Positions 7,535 through 14,459 of a DNA stretch of 64,000 nt are shown one piece after another. Made by a program: the position numbers and the translations under genes. Position 1 is the first letter of the stretch. Every line of letters begins with the position of its first letter. A model generated the notes under the pieces. It searched no databases. It had not been told where the DNA came from and saw only the letters and a list, made by a program, of their open reading frames with translations. Source of the DNA: Thiomicrorhabdus heinhorstiae (GTDB taxonomy: Bacteria > Pseudomonadota > Gammaproteobacteria > Thiomicrospirales > Thiomicrospiraceae); assembly GCF_013391765.2 (NCBI RefSeq), contig NZ_JACBGI020000010.1:1-64000 (forward strand), in the 5' to 3' direction.

Positions 7535-8050
7535 TTAATCAGCCTGCGAATTGAGCGTATTGTTTGGCGATACTAATTTGAACTCATAGTTTGCCTGTAT
7601 CAGTGCTCGGAGCGATTTCATAAGCATTACATTGATTGTACCGAGCTTATTGAGAGCCTCTTGAGAGTTTTCTGTGCCTCTATCCTTGAGAAAAAGAGCT
7701 GCGTAGTAATTGACACTATTGACTACTTTAGCAATCTCATCATCAGTGATCAGAATTAGCTCTGTTCCTTTTAGCTGAACAGCGGATATTTGTTCGATCA
7801 GTTTCTTTTCATTACTGGAATCGGTTAGCCCTGTATTAACCAATCCTTCTATAGATCCGCCATACTCGGAAGATAGCCTAATCAGATTTTCAATATACTC
7901 TACCTTTAGCTTTAACCTGTATTCTTCCTTATTAGCTTCAATCTGCTGTGCGTTTGATTCAAGAAGGTAGTGACCAGTGACGTATGAGCCTGACACCGCG
8001 CTTATCGCAGCAATTAAAGCTGCCGACAAACTAGTTTTCCAATTTTCCAT
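7535..8050 (-). CDS. cassette 7: membrane-anchored coiled-coil protein, 171 aa
   Basis: Not recognised. Residues 5-25 (KTSLSAALIAAISAVSGSYV) form a single membrane helix, followed by a long helical, charged region (QQIEANKEEYRLKLKVEYIENLIR) with coiled-coil character. The remainder is helical without cysteines or obvious catalytic residues. The ATG at 8050 has an AGGTGG ribosome site and is preferred over a GTG three codons upstream. Single-anchor plus coiled-coil architecture is common in cassette proteins of unknown function. The neighbouring attC on its upstream side is broken by the IS. Confidence 0.6.
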   Translation of the reverse strand: MENWKTSLSAALIAAISAVSGSYVTGHYLLESNAQQIEANKEEYRLKLKVEYIENLIRLSSEYGGSIEGLVNTGLTDSSNEKKLIEQISAVQLKGTELILITDDEIAKVVNSVNYYAALFLKDRGTENSQEALNKLGTINVMLMKSLRALIQANYEFKLVSPNNTLNSQAD

Positions 8051-8114
8051 TTCCACCACCTAATCCAAGCCTAACGTTTGAAATGAGCTAATAAATTTCC
8101 CGCAGCGTAATTTA

Positions 8115-8141
8115 TGATCTTCCCCCGATAAAATGGACACC
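8115..8141 (+). repeat. left terminal inverted repeat of the IS
   Basis: Begins TGATCTTCCCCCGATAAA; differs from the right repeat at two positions. Confidence 0.95.
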
Positions 8142-8149
8142 GGGTTAAT

Positions 8150-9034
8150 TCATACTGTCAGCTGCTCATATTCAATAGGAGATTTATATCCCAAACTCGA
8201 GTGTAACCTCACCGCATTGTAAAATTGATTAATGTAAGTTGCTAGTTGTTTACGTAATATTTTGGTGTTTTGAAAAGTAGACTTGCGAATTAACTCCGCC
8301 TTCAAGCTGTGAAAAAACGACTCCATATGAGCATTATCGGTGCAGTATCCTGCGCGATTAACACTGTGCTTAAAACAGTACTGTCTCAACATAGCTTGGA
8401 ACACATCTGCCATATACTCAATACCCCGATCCGTATGAAACATAATGTTTTTTGGATAAGCCCGTTTTTTTAGTGCGTACCTCAATGCTGAACAGGTCAA
8501 TTTCGTATTACGTTTAGCTGACAGAGACCAGCCGACAATACGGCGAGAATACAAATCCATCACCGTGGCAAGATAACGCCACTCGCCTTTGATTTTTAAA
8601 TAAGTGATATCCGCAACCCATACTTGGTTTACCTGCTTAGGAGGCGGTAAGTCCAAGCGCAAGTTCTGTCCTTTAGCTTTAAAGCGTTTTAACCCCGGTT
8701 GCCGTCTGGTTACCCGAACCACTCGGCCTTTTAACCCTGCTTCACGCATTAAACGTTCAACCCGTTTGCGACCTACCCGAATCCCTTGCGCAAGTAAACC
8801 TTGATGAACTCTAGGGCTGCCATAGCGCTCCTTGCTCTCCTTGAAGATAGAAACAATCTTCCTTAACAGCCGTTGATCAACTTTATGACGTTCACACAAA
8901 GCCCGCTTTTCCCAAGCATAAAAACCACTCGTAGAAACGCCCAACCAGTTACATAGGTTTTTTATTCCAAGCGTTCGGTATCTTTGGACGAATCCAAATC
9001 GTTCTGATGTTGTTCCGCCAGATACCGTTGCCAC
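8150..9034 (-). CDS. IS3-family transposase OrfB (DDE integrase core)
   Basis: This is the catalytic part of the transposase, made as an OrfAB fusion by frameshifting. After an N-terminal HTH_21-type region (residues about 60-115, with YGSPRVHQGL), the rve integrase core follows. The catalytic triad is visible: Asp142 in VWVADITYL, Asp202 in FHTDRGIEY and Glu238 in HMESFFHSL, the last two 35 residues apart as expected. The end RLHSSLGYKSPIEYE is the usual C-terminal signature. The frame is intact, so the element may still be active. The first in-frame start is a GTG at the slippery site. Confidence 0.95.
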   Translation of the reverse strand: MATVSGGTTSERFGFVQRYRTLGIKNLCNWLGVSTSGFYAWEKRALCERHKVDQRLLRKIVSIFKESKERYGSPRVHQGLLAQGIRVGRKRVERLMREAGLKGRVVRVTRRQPGLKRFKAKGQNLRLDLPPPKQVNQVWVADITYLKIKGEWRYLATVMDLYSRRIVGWSLSAKRNTKLTCSALRYALKKRAYPKNIMFHTDRGIEYMADVFQAMLRQYCFKHSVNRAGYCTDNAHMESFFHSLKAELIRKSTFQNTKILRKQLATYINQFYNAVRLHSSLGYKSPIEYEQLTV

Positions 9035-9339
9035 TTTTTTAGTAGATCGTTCTCCTGTTGCAGTCGAGCAATCTCTTTTTTGAGTTTTTGGTTTTCCGTC
9101 AACTCCTTTTGACTGATGGTTTTCTTTTGCTTATTCACACCGACACGCCTTTGGTTATCGCCTTGAAGCTTACCTTCACGGTACTCTTTTCGCCAACGCG
9201 AAAGCATAAAAGGATGGATATCTAAAGCCTCAGCGACTTGCTTGACGAGAATACCGGGTTGAAGACTAAGCTTAACAGCTTTAACTTTAAAGTCGCTGGT
9301 GTACTGCCAGGTTTTTCTGGGTTGTGTATATTTTGGCAT
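8962..9339 (-). CDS. IS3-family transposase OrfA (helix-turn-helix)
   Basis: OrfA binds the IS ends. The 125-residue protein has the IS3 OrfA pattern: RKTWQYTSDFKVKAVKLSL, an HTH with VAEALDIHPFMLSRWRKEY (about residues 35-55), and a leucine-zipper region KLKKEIARLQQENDLLKKW before the frameshift point. It overlaps orfB by 73 bases. The same first nine codons survive in the remnant at 4201-4279. Confidence 0.93.
   Translation of the reverse strand: MPKYTQPRKTWQYTSDFKVKAVKLSLQPGILVKQVAEALDIHPFMLSRWRKEYREGKLQGDNQRRVGVNKQKKTISQKELTENQKLKKEIARLQQENDLLKKWQRYLAEQHQNDLDSSKDTERLE
9034..9040 (-). other. programmed -1 frameshift slippery site
   Basis: On the - strand the heptamer A AAA AAG is in the orfA frame just before TGG. 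Slipping one base back enters the orfB frame (Val-Ala-Thr-Val), giving the OrfAB fusion transposase. Confidence 0.85.
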
Positions 9340-9363
9340 TATGGGTCTCCTGAGTTATCAAGA

Positions 9364-9390
9364 GGTGTCCACTTTATCGGGGGAAGTTCA
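9364..9390 (-). repeat. right terminal inverted repeat of the IS
   Basis: Reads TGAACTTCCCCCGATAAAG inward on the - strand. The same end is kept in the remnant at 4253-4279. Confidence 0.95.
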
Positions 9391-9410
9391 GCGTCGGCTG
9401 GAGTGCCTTG

Positions 9411-9992
9411 TTATGCCTTTTCACCGACGGATTCCACTTGTGTATTTAGTATTTGACGCATAATTATAAGTGAAAACTTTACACCGTCTTTCTCTGCGAC
9501 CATATCTTTGAGATATATTTTATTGTCTTCATATTTTTCAGGGAAGTTTATGCTCATGTAGGTCATTAGCTTTTTCTCAGGCTCCCAGAATCTGTACTTA
9601 ACTTCATTATGGCCTGAGTACTTTTTAAGGAAGCGATCAATTGTAAGACCTTCGCGCTGCCAATTAACTAATTCTTTGCTTACCCATACATCATCCCAAG
9701 TTTCGAAGACAGGAAAGTGAGCAAGGATATTTCGTACGAATTTAAACAAAGGCCCGCCTATTTCAGACTCCATAGGTGGGCGTTGTTGTTTTATTGATTC
9801 AAGGACATACTTGAATGGCTCGTAAGTGAGTAACTCAGAATATACAGCGAATATGTTTGATACTTTGCTAAACCTGTACCAATCTTCCTTCTTCCAGAAT
9901 TCATCTTCGATGATTTCATCGAATAAATCGTAGAATCTATTGTAGCCAAGAGTAAGAAACAGCTCTTCAGATTTATTGGGTCTCTTTTCCAT
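9411..9992 (-). CDS. cassette 6: hypothetical protein, 193 aa
   Basis: Not recognised. The protein is soluble, rich in aromatic and acidic residues (FWKKEDWYRF, FETWDDVWVSKELVNW), with no cysteines, signal peptide or membrane segment. The composition suggests a compact helical domain. It starts at an ATG about 20 bases inside the cassette and its TAA stop is part of the GTTATGC attC end. An RNase- or nuclease-like motif is not evident. Function unknown. Confidence 0.6.
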   Translation of the reverse strand: MEKRPNKSEELFLTLGYNRFYDLFDEIIEDEFWKKEDWYRFSKVSNIFAVYSELLTYEPFKYVLESIKQQRPPMESEIGGPLFKFVRNILAHFPVFETWDDVWVSKELVNWQREGLTIDRFLKKYSGHNEVKYRFWEPEKKLMTYMSINFPEKYEDNKIYLKDMVAEKDGVKFSLIIMRQILNTQVESVGEKA

Positions 9993-10010
9993 AGCTCGAT
10001 TTACCTATAG

Positions 10011-10103
10011 GTATAACGCCAGCCATAACCGGAGCCAAAAAGCTGCATAGCGAGGTACGAGCGGCGCGGCTTTTTGGCGTCCGAGTTTATGGCATTGTTA
10101 TAA
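10011..10103 (-). repeat. attC of cassette 5
   Basis: Ends GTATAAC (10011-10017) and GTTATAA (10097-10103), 93 bp. Arms GCCAAAAAGC and GCTTTTTGGC pair perfectly, with a loop of about 30 bases. Confidence 0.93.
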
Positions 10104-10448
10104 GCTTTTTTCATCGCTTATCAGGCCATTAACGAATAAAGATATATCTTTCATGCTTTCTTCCATTGTTTCACTAAGAAGCCCGCTTTTTGAATATACA
10201 GGAAGAATCATGTCTGATTTTTGAAATTCGTCTTGTAGAGAGAGAATTCTGAGATACTCTACTAGCCGTTCTGGCTTGGTTGTTGGTCGAGATAAGTCCT
10301 TTTTCAAGGACTCCTCAAACCTGGCTATCTCATTCTCGTTGTCAATATCATTTGTTTCTGCATATATAACTCGCGCGAATTTTTTCTGCGACCATTTGAG
10401 CGTAGCTAATATACCCTTAATTTCTGACTGTAGTTCTGCCGTTTTCAC
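10098..10448 (-). CDS. cassette 5: small helix-turn-helix-like protein, 116 aa
   Basis: Function is uncertain. The N-terminal half resembles an XRE-type DNA-binding domain: LKWSQKKFARVIY is like the second helix of a helix-turn-helix, followed by EIARFEESLKKDLSRPTTKPERLVEYLRIL. No toxin partner is obvious beside it. The start is GTG with GGGGA upstream. Its 5' end faces the two small + strand genes, so it may regulate a shared divergent promoter between 10449 and 10537; that is inference. The stop lies inside the attC end GTTATAA. Confidence 0.6.
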   Translation of the reverse strand: MKTAELQSEIKGILATLKWSQKKFARVIYAETNDIDNENEIARFEESLKKDLSRPTTKPERLVEYLRILSLQDEFQKSDMILPVYSKSGLLSETMEESMKDISLFVNGLISDEKSL

Positions 10449-10489
10449 TGTCCCCGTTTGTCCCCGGCCTATTTGCTAAATTGAATTTG

Positions 10490-10507
10490 CCATCCCAGCG
10501 GGGATGG
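10490..10507 (+). promoter_or_regulatory. hairpin in the leader of the small + strand genes
   Basis: Arms CCATCCC (10490-10496) and GGGATGG (10501-10507) with loop AGCG lie between the divergent genes. It could be an operator for the HTH-like protein or an mRNA leader hairpin. Confidence 0.4.
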
Positions 10508-10537
10508 TGAACATTTTATCTGATTCAGGAGACTAAC

Positions 10538-10687
10538 ATGTCTAAAAGCAAGACCCCCATGACTCCAGCCGCTGCTGCACGAATTCAGTCAGCTACTGCC
10601 AAAGCAAATGGTGGAAAAACCCCAAAAGGTTCTTTCGCAGCTAAGGCGCAATCTGCGGCTTCTAAAAATAACACCAAGGCCAAATAA
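10538..10687 (+). CDS. cassette 5: small basic SMP-like protein, 49 aa
   Basis: This short gene has a strong ribosome site (AGGAGA, 10527-10532) and encodes 49 residues: basic, Ala/Lys/Ser-rich, with TPAAAARIQSATAK, then GSFAAKAQSAASKN. The pattern of two alanine-rich half repeats resembles the seed-maturation-protein (SMP) type domain and small proteins I have seen on bacterial mobile elements. Its function is unknown. It reads against the cassette direction, with its own leader, and is followed nine bases later by the acidic 44-aa gene, so the two form a tiny operon. Confidence 0.72.
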   Translation: MSKSKTPMTPAAAARIQSATAKANGGKTPKGSFAAKAQSAASKNNTKAK

Positions 10688-10696
10688 GGACATACT

Positions 10697-10831
10697 ATGC
10701 CAGATACATCAAACATGACTGACGAAGAACTTGATCTTTGGTCAGATATAAATAACCCAAACAATGACGCTGACATGGATGATTGGGCCGATGCTCACAA
10801 TCCAAACAACGAGGACTATTTGGAAGATTAA
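10697..10831 (+). CDS. cassette 5: small acidic NPNN-repeat protein, 44 aa
   Basis: The ATG at 10697 follows AAGGA and opens a 44-residue, strongly acidic protein. It contains two copies of a motif: LDLWSDINNPNNDAD and MDDWADAHNPNNEDY. The pairing of a basic protein (10538-10687) with an acidic one suggests that they interact; that is inference. Tiny Asn-Pro-Asn-Asn proteins of this kind are known to me from mobile elements only as hypotheticals. A GC-rich hairpin follows the stop. Confidence 0.68.
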   Translation: MPDTSNMTDEELDLWSDINNPNNDADMDDWADAHNPNNEDYLED

Positions 10832-10840
10832 CCATTAACG

Positions 10841-10869
10841 AGTAGCCTGCGGCACTGCCGCAGGCTACT
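10841..10869 (+). terminator. hairpin terminator of the two small + strand genes
   Basis: Arms AGTAGCCTGCGG and CCGCAGGCTACT form a 12-bp perfect stem with a five-base loop. The T run is poor, so termination strength is uncertain. The hairpin overlaps the last codons of the convergent gene at 10865. Confidence 0.65.
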
Positions 10870-11401
10870 TGCATTCCTTCGCGTTATCCCTAAGTGCCTC
10901 CAGAAATCCGTCTTCATCTACCTTGTAGCGGATGTAAGAAATTTCATTCATAGTTTCCTCCAAAGCGCATAAGCAGATTTTCTTTTTTGATCGGTAGCTT
11001 CCATATGGAATTACACTACCATAAGAATTTACACACGAATCTAGTACAGCGTATTCAACACCTAACGGGTATCGATTGTCAGTAACAACATACTCGATGA
11101 ACTGGCTTGCACCATATGAAACAACAGTCAGCAAGGCAGCTACTTTATAAGGCTTTGTAATCGTTATTTTCTTTATTGTTTTGTTGCAGCTTCGGCACTT
11201 AATATACAGTTCTACAAAATAACTTCTTTTGTCGGCTGCGCAATCGTGAGTTCCTTCAGCGATTAATTCTTTGCTTTCTTCAACATCAGTTGGTCGTCCT
11301 TTGGATCGGAACGACTCCTTGACTTTTCTTTTAATGCTTGAAACTAATTCAAGCAAATCAGGAGGGCCATCTTCCCCCGAATCCGGTTCTTTCCATGGCA
11401 T
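10865..11401 (-). CDS. cassette 5: hypothetical protein with CxxC motif and one hydrophobic segment, 178 aa
   Basis: Not assigned. The first 25 residues (MPWKEPDSGEDGPPDLLELV) look strikingly like the proline-rich start of HflK proteins, but no SPFH domain follows. A CRSC motif sits near residue 72, followed by KKITITKPYK and a hydrophobic stretch (VAALLTVVSYGASQFIEYVV, about 88-107). Several further cysteines are in the C-terminal half (CVNS, CLCAL, ECK). The ribosome site GGAG is nine bases before the ATG. It is the promoter-proximal gene of the four-gene cassette. Confidence 0.6.
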   Translation of the reverse strand: MPWKEPDSGEDGPPDLLELVSSIKRKVKESFRSKGRPTDVEESKELIAEGTHDCAADKRSYFVELYIKCRSCNKTIKKITITKPYKVAALLTVVSYGASQFIEYVVTDNRYPLGVEYAVLDSCVNSYGSVIPYGSYRSKKKICLCALEETMNEISYIRYKVDEDGFLEALRDNAKECK

Positions 11402-11428
11402 CGATACTGCTCCGGTGATCTCTATCGC

Positions 11429-11503
11429 TTATAACGCCAAGTTAACCGGCGCGCGTTAGCGCGTCCGAGCGAGGTACGAGCGTTGTTGAACTTTTTGTTA
11501 TGT
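11429..11503 (-). repeat. attC of cassette 4
   Basis: Ends TTATAAC (11429-11435) and GTTATGT (11497-11503), 75 bp, with CCGGCGCGC and GCGCGTCCG inside. Confidence 0.85.
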
Positions 11504-12523
11504 TTTATTTTCATCTGAAGATGAATCATTGCTGATTTCTTCAATAATCTTGAAGTTTATTTGGCCATTTGGTAAGTGCTCATTTACCATCCCAAGCGTT
11601 GCTTTCCCATTCTGGGAAACAAAAAACTTTCCTATTACTCGGAGATATTCAAGATCATCACTTGGGGGTAGAAGAGATAAAAGTTCTGTACCAATAACTG
11701 TAAATTTCCACATTGGCAAAGATATTTCAGACTTTATTTCCCCTCTCTTTAGCGACAATATGAATGATCCATGCAATAAGTAGTCTTCTTCTACATCAGG
11801 TGTTCTAAACATTCTAATTCTGAGATCAGTTGGATATAGCACCCCAAGTTCACCTAATGCGAAATGATCCCCTGGGACTATTGCACGTTGATCCTCAAGC
11901 CATTTCTTATCATTTATTCCGATAAAGGACATGTGGTGGTAACGTAGTGCAAGCTTGCATACCTTTTCGATCTGTGAAGCATCCTTTTTTGTGAGATTCT
12001 TTAGGAAATCTAGAGTTTTTAATGAATACTGACCTGGTTTTTTAATTTCACCAGCTAGTATCTTTCCCCATAATTCCTGCATCTGTTCAGATGAAACATC
12101 TTGAGCCGAATTGAAAAACCTAGTAATCCAATCTTCGTCTAATTCCTCATTAGGAACATCATCCGCGTTAGCAAGTTCTATAGCAGCGGCTGCTGTTACG
12201 CTTTCAATATTTCGCTGTCTTTTTCTTTCTTGATAATCTGCCCTAAGAGCTGCCCTTTCACTTGAACTAGACGACTCAAGTACTAAGGTTTTATCTTCGG
12301 GTTTTTGCCATATTTCAACCTGCCCATTATTATATGTGACTGGCAGATGATGTTTTTCTGCAACCTCATGTAAAGCATCTGAGATAGCTTGTATTTCTTT
12401 GACTTTTGCCTCAGCGTTTTTAGCAATAAGATACGGTTGAGAAACTGCTCCGATACCAGATGAAACCACCTCAATTAATTTTGTAAGCGGTTGACTTAGT
12501 CCTGCCAAATCTTTTATTTCCAT
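11498..12523 (-). CDS. cassette 4: DUF2806-type protein, 341 aa
   Basis: I read this as a DUF2806 family protein. It starts with MEIKDLAGLSQPLTKLIEVVSSGIGAVS, a helix typical of that family, passes through a long charged helical region, and contains DEDWITRFFNSAQDVSSEQM followed by WGKILAGEIKKPGQYSLKTL and LDFLKNLTKKDA (about residues 135-180), the most conserved part in my recollection. The C-terminal half is soluble and probably forms a sensor or binding domain. The biochemical role is unknown. The TAA stop is inside the attC end. Confidence 0.7.
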   Translation of the reverse strand: MEIKDLAGLSQPLTKLIEVVSSGIGAVSQPYLIAKNAEAKVKEIQAISDALHEVAEKHHLPVTYNNGQVEIWQKPEDKTLVLESSSSSERAALRADYQERKRQRNIESVTAAAAIELANADDVPNEELDEDWITRFFNSAQDVSSEQMQELWGKILAGEIKKPGQYSLKTLDFLKNLTKKDASQIEKVCKLALRYHHMSFIGINDKKWLEDQRAIVPGDHFALGELGVLYPTDLRIRMFRTPDVEEDYLLHGSFILSLKRGEIKSEISLPMWKFTVIGTELLSLLPPSDDLEYLRVIGKFFVSQNGKATLGMVNEHLPNGQINFKIIEEISNDSSSDENKT

Positions 12524-12549
12524 TGGCTACTCTTCATTTTGCTTTTCAA

Positions 12550-12650
12550 ACATAACGCCTCAAACACCGGATTGGTGAAGTTGGCGGCTTTTTTGCGAAA
12601 GCGAAAAAGGTGACAGCTTTACCAAGTCCGCGTGCTTTGATTTGTTAGGG
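12550..12650 (-). repeat. attC of cassette 3
   Basis: Ends ACATAAC (12550-12556) and GTTAGGG (12644-12650), 101 bp, with CTTTTTTGCG... facing ...GCGAAAAAGG. Confidence 0.85.
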
Positions 12651-13505
12651 GTTGTATTGGTACTCATTTTTTAGATCCGACAAAGTGGTAACGTGAAGCT
12701 TTACATTTACATTATAGCGCCCAACGTACTTAGTTAATCGTTCTTTAACCCGCTCTATATCAACTTCTGTATTGTCGATAACTGCCACGAAATGAAGAAC
12801 AAGCTCCTTAGAATCTATACCTTTCATTTGGCTGGCCATTAGTTCTGATTCAAGAAGAACCTTTTCCAGTCTTGAAGGGCTAATATATTCGTTTCTAAAT
12901 AGCTTGACCTCAACGGCATGAATCTTGTCTTTGTGGATCGCTAACCCATCAAAAATAATTTTACGATTACTCGGAGTTTCAAATCTTACATCTGTCCGGA
13001 AATCTAAATTCATATCTCTTGATAGTTTCAAAATAGCTAACTTTTCTGCCAGAGACACATTTGCCATTAGAGAAGCATGCTTATCGTAATTTGTGACAAA
13101 TGTCTGTCGGGGGCCACTGGTATCTGGCTGGTCTCCAATATTTTCTGCTTCTGGTCGCACATTATCACGCTCAGATTTTTCCGTTGATGAAGTGTCTTCT
13201 GCTTCCTCAACTTCCTCTCTAAGCTTATCTTCCTTCTCTTGAGTTGTAGCCTTACCAAATGACTTTAGAAAGTTATCTTCATTTTTATAGTCGGAGGGCG
13301 CATAAAGCACTTTATGGTTAAAGTTTAATGTTAGAAAGAATATGCCAACTAAGAAAACTGGGAAAAGCATAAGGAACCATATATAAATTCCTTGGTTATC
13401 AGATTCAATGAATGGAAGAACTGTGGTTCCACTGATTTCAGCTATTGCCGCGAAAATCGCAATCACTGTAAGTGGGTTCTTGATATGTCCGATTTTCTCT
13501 ACCAA
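12645..13505 (-). CDS. cassette 3: membrane protein with nuclease-like C-terminal domain, 286 aa
   Basis: Two membrane helices open the protein (about residues 11-31 and 38-62), followed by an acidic linker (EEVEEAEDTSSTEKSE). The C-terminal domain (about 135-286) has RTDVRFETPSNRKIIFDGLAI followed by HAVEVKLFRNE; the Asp and the Glu-Val-Lys are placed as in PD-(D/E)XK nucleases of the NERD or Mrr kind. That reading is tentative. The start is TTG with AGAGGGA upstream. The layout, a membrane sensor joined to a nuclease-like domain, is suggestive of defence. Confidence 0.65.
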   Translation of the reverse strand: MVEKIGHIKNPLTVIAIFAAIAEISGTTVLPFIESDNQGIYIWFLMLFPVFLVGIFFLTLNFNHKVLYAPSDYKNEDNFLKSFGKATTQEKEDKLREEVEEAEDTSSTEKSERDNVRPEAENIGDQPDTSGPRQTFVTNYDKHASLMANVSLAEKLAILKLSRDMNLDFRTDVRFETPSNRKIIFDGLAIHKDKIHAVEVKLFRNEYISPSRLEKVLLESELMASQMKGIDSKELVLHFVAVIDNTEVDIERVKERLTKYVGRYNVNVKLHVTTLSDLKNEYQYNP

Positions 13506-13528
13506 CGATGATTCCCTCTCATGTGGAC

Positions 13529-13600
13529 CCCTAACGCCCGCATTTGCGGCTGGTTTGGAGCGCAGCGGAAAACCAGTCCGACAACATGCGCTTGTTATGC
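13529..13600 (-). repeat. attC of cassette 2
   Basis: Ends CCCTAAC (13529-13535) and GTTATGC (13594-13600), 72 bp. GGCTGGTTTGGAG... pairs with the facing AACCAGTCC arm. Confidence 0.9.
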
Positions 13601-14353
13601 AAAAATATTACGACCAAATACCGCATGGAACTTTTCAGTAATTTTTGATGCATGATCAGATATCTCTATTACTAAATCTCGATAGTAATTTGCCTGATAT
13701 CGAAATTCCTCCCCGAAGTTATCAACCAACCTAGATTTAAAATCTTCAATATCAAAAATAGCAGTTGGCTCGTGGCTTTTGGCAAATTTATCCACACTTA
13801 ACATAGCCATAACCATGGTGAAAACTTGATATTGAGTAGATAAAGATTCATATTCCGATTTTTTTTCATCATCGAGTTCATTTAGAAACCTTTGTCTTCG
13901 ACTATTAATAGGTTCCACGTACTGCAATAGATCATCTATAGCCCCAAGGATCTCAACACAGAAGTTTTTCACATACCATAGTTTAAAGTAACGTTTTTGG
14001 AATTCTGCGTATGTCAATGCAACAATATTTGTATGCTGAATGTAGCTCAATGCTCCTTCTTGAAACCCTTCCTTAGATATCAAGATCCCAATATGGCCAC
14101 CTGTTTCATGGAGTACGCTAGTGAACGCATGTACCACTGTCTGGGGAATTGAATTTCCCCAATTTTTACATTCAACAATATACCTAATCTTTTCTACGCT
14201 GCTTTCATCTACGCCGTATACATCTATCTCTACTGTTCCTCTAGGAGTTTCAATAGACTTTTCTGTTTCAGCAGCTATACCAACCTCATTTAATATTCTG
14301 CATACTCCCGATTGCAGTTCTTTCCAATCAGATGGTTTGGGATTTTCAATCAT
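13595..14353 (-). CDS. cassette 2: Mrr-like restriction endonuclease domain protein, 252 aa
   Basis: The N-terminal 120 residues read as a restriction-endonuclease-like (Mrr_cat) fold. EVGIAAETEKSIETPRG is followed by VEIDVYG, then IRYIVECKNWG; the Asp and Glu-X-Lys form the PD-(D/E)XK triad. The next part, TGGHIGILISKEGFQEGAL, is also typical of the family. The remaining half is helical and unassigned. The ATG lies at the cassette edge. A defence nuclease is the natural guess, but the target DNA and any partner methylase are unknown; no methylase is seen nearby. Confidence 0.78.
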   Translation of the reverse strand: MIENPKPSDWKELQSGVCRILNEVGIAAETEKSIETPRGTVEIDVYGVDESSVEKIRYIVECKNWGNSIPQTVVHAFTSVLHETGGHIGILISKEGFQEGALSYIQHTNIVALTYAEFQKRYFKLWYVKNFCVEILGAIDDLLQYVEPINSRRQRFLNELDDEKKSEYESLSTQYQVFTMVMAMLSVDKFAKSHEPTAIFDIEDFKSRLVDNFGEEFRYQANYYRDLVIEISDHASKITEKFHAVFGRNIFA

Positions 14354-14383
14354 ATTAATGCTTCATCCACGATCTGCTTTTTC

Positions 14384-14458
14384 GCATAACGCCGCAAATA
14401 ACCGGAGCAATGCGAGCGCAAGCGAGTATTGCGTCCGCGTTGATTTGCCTTGTTATGT
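14384..14458 (-). repeat. attC of cassette 1
   Basis: Ends GCATAAC (14384-14390) and GTTATGT (14452-14458), 75 bp. CGCAAATAACCGGA pairs with TCCGCGTTGATTTGC apart from extrahelical bases, and GCAATGCG with CGAGTATTGC. Confidence 0.93.
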
Positions 14459-14459
14459 T

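Larger units (their letters stand above)
8115..9390 (-). mobile_element. complete IS3-family insertion sequence, 1276 bp
   Basis: Terminal inverted repeats of 27 bp (8115-8141 and 9364-9390) match at 25 positions. Two overlapping frames encode OrfA and OrfB with an A6G slippery site, the IS3-family layout. No target-site duplication is seen: the left flank ends TTA and the right flank begins GCG. The element sits inside an attC and its orfA/orfB read in the same direction as the cassettes. Confidence 0.95.
8069..9416 (-). repeat. attC of cassette 6, split by the complete IS
   Basis: Left half 8069-8114 starts with GCCTAAC; right half 9391-9416 ends with GTTATGC (9410-9416). The IS lies between. 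The two halves do not pair: the left arm reads ATGAGCTAAT, whereas the right arm (GTCGGCTGG) would require CCAGCCGAC. They therefore probably come from two different attC sites. Confidence 0.75.

Noticed and set aside
8112-9393. Target-site duplication of the IS
   Set aside because: Left flank TTA and right flank GCG differ; no 3-5 base direct repeat is present.
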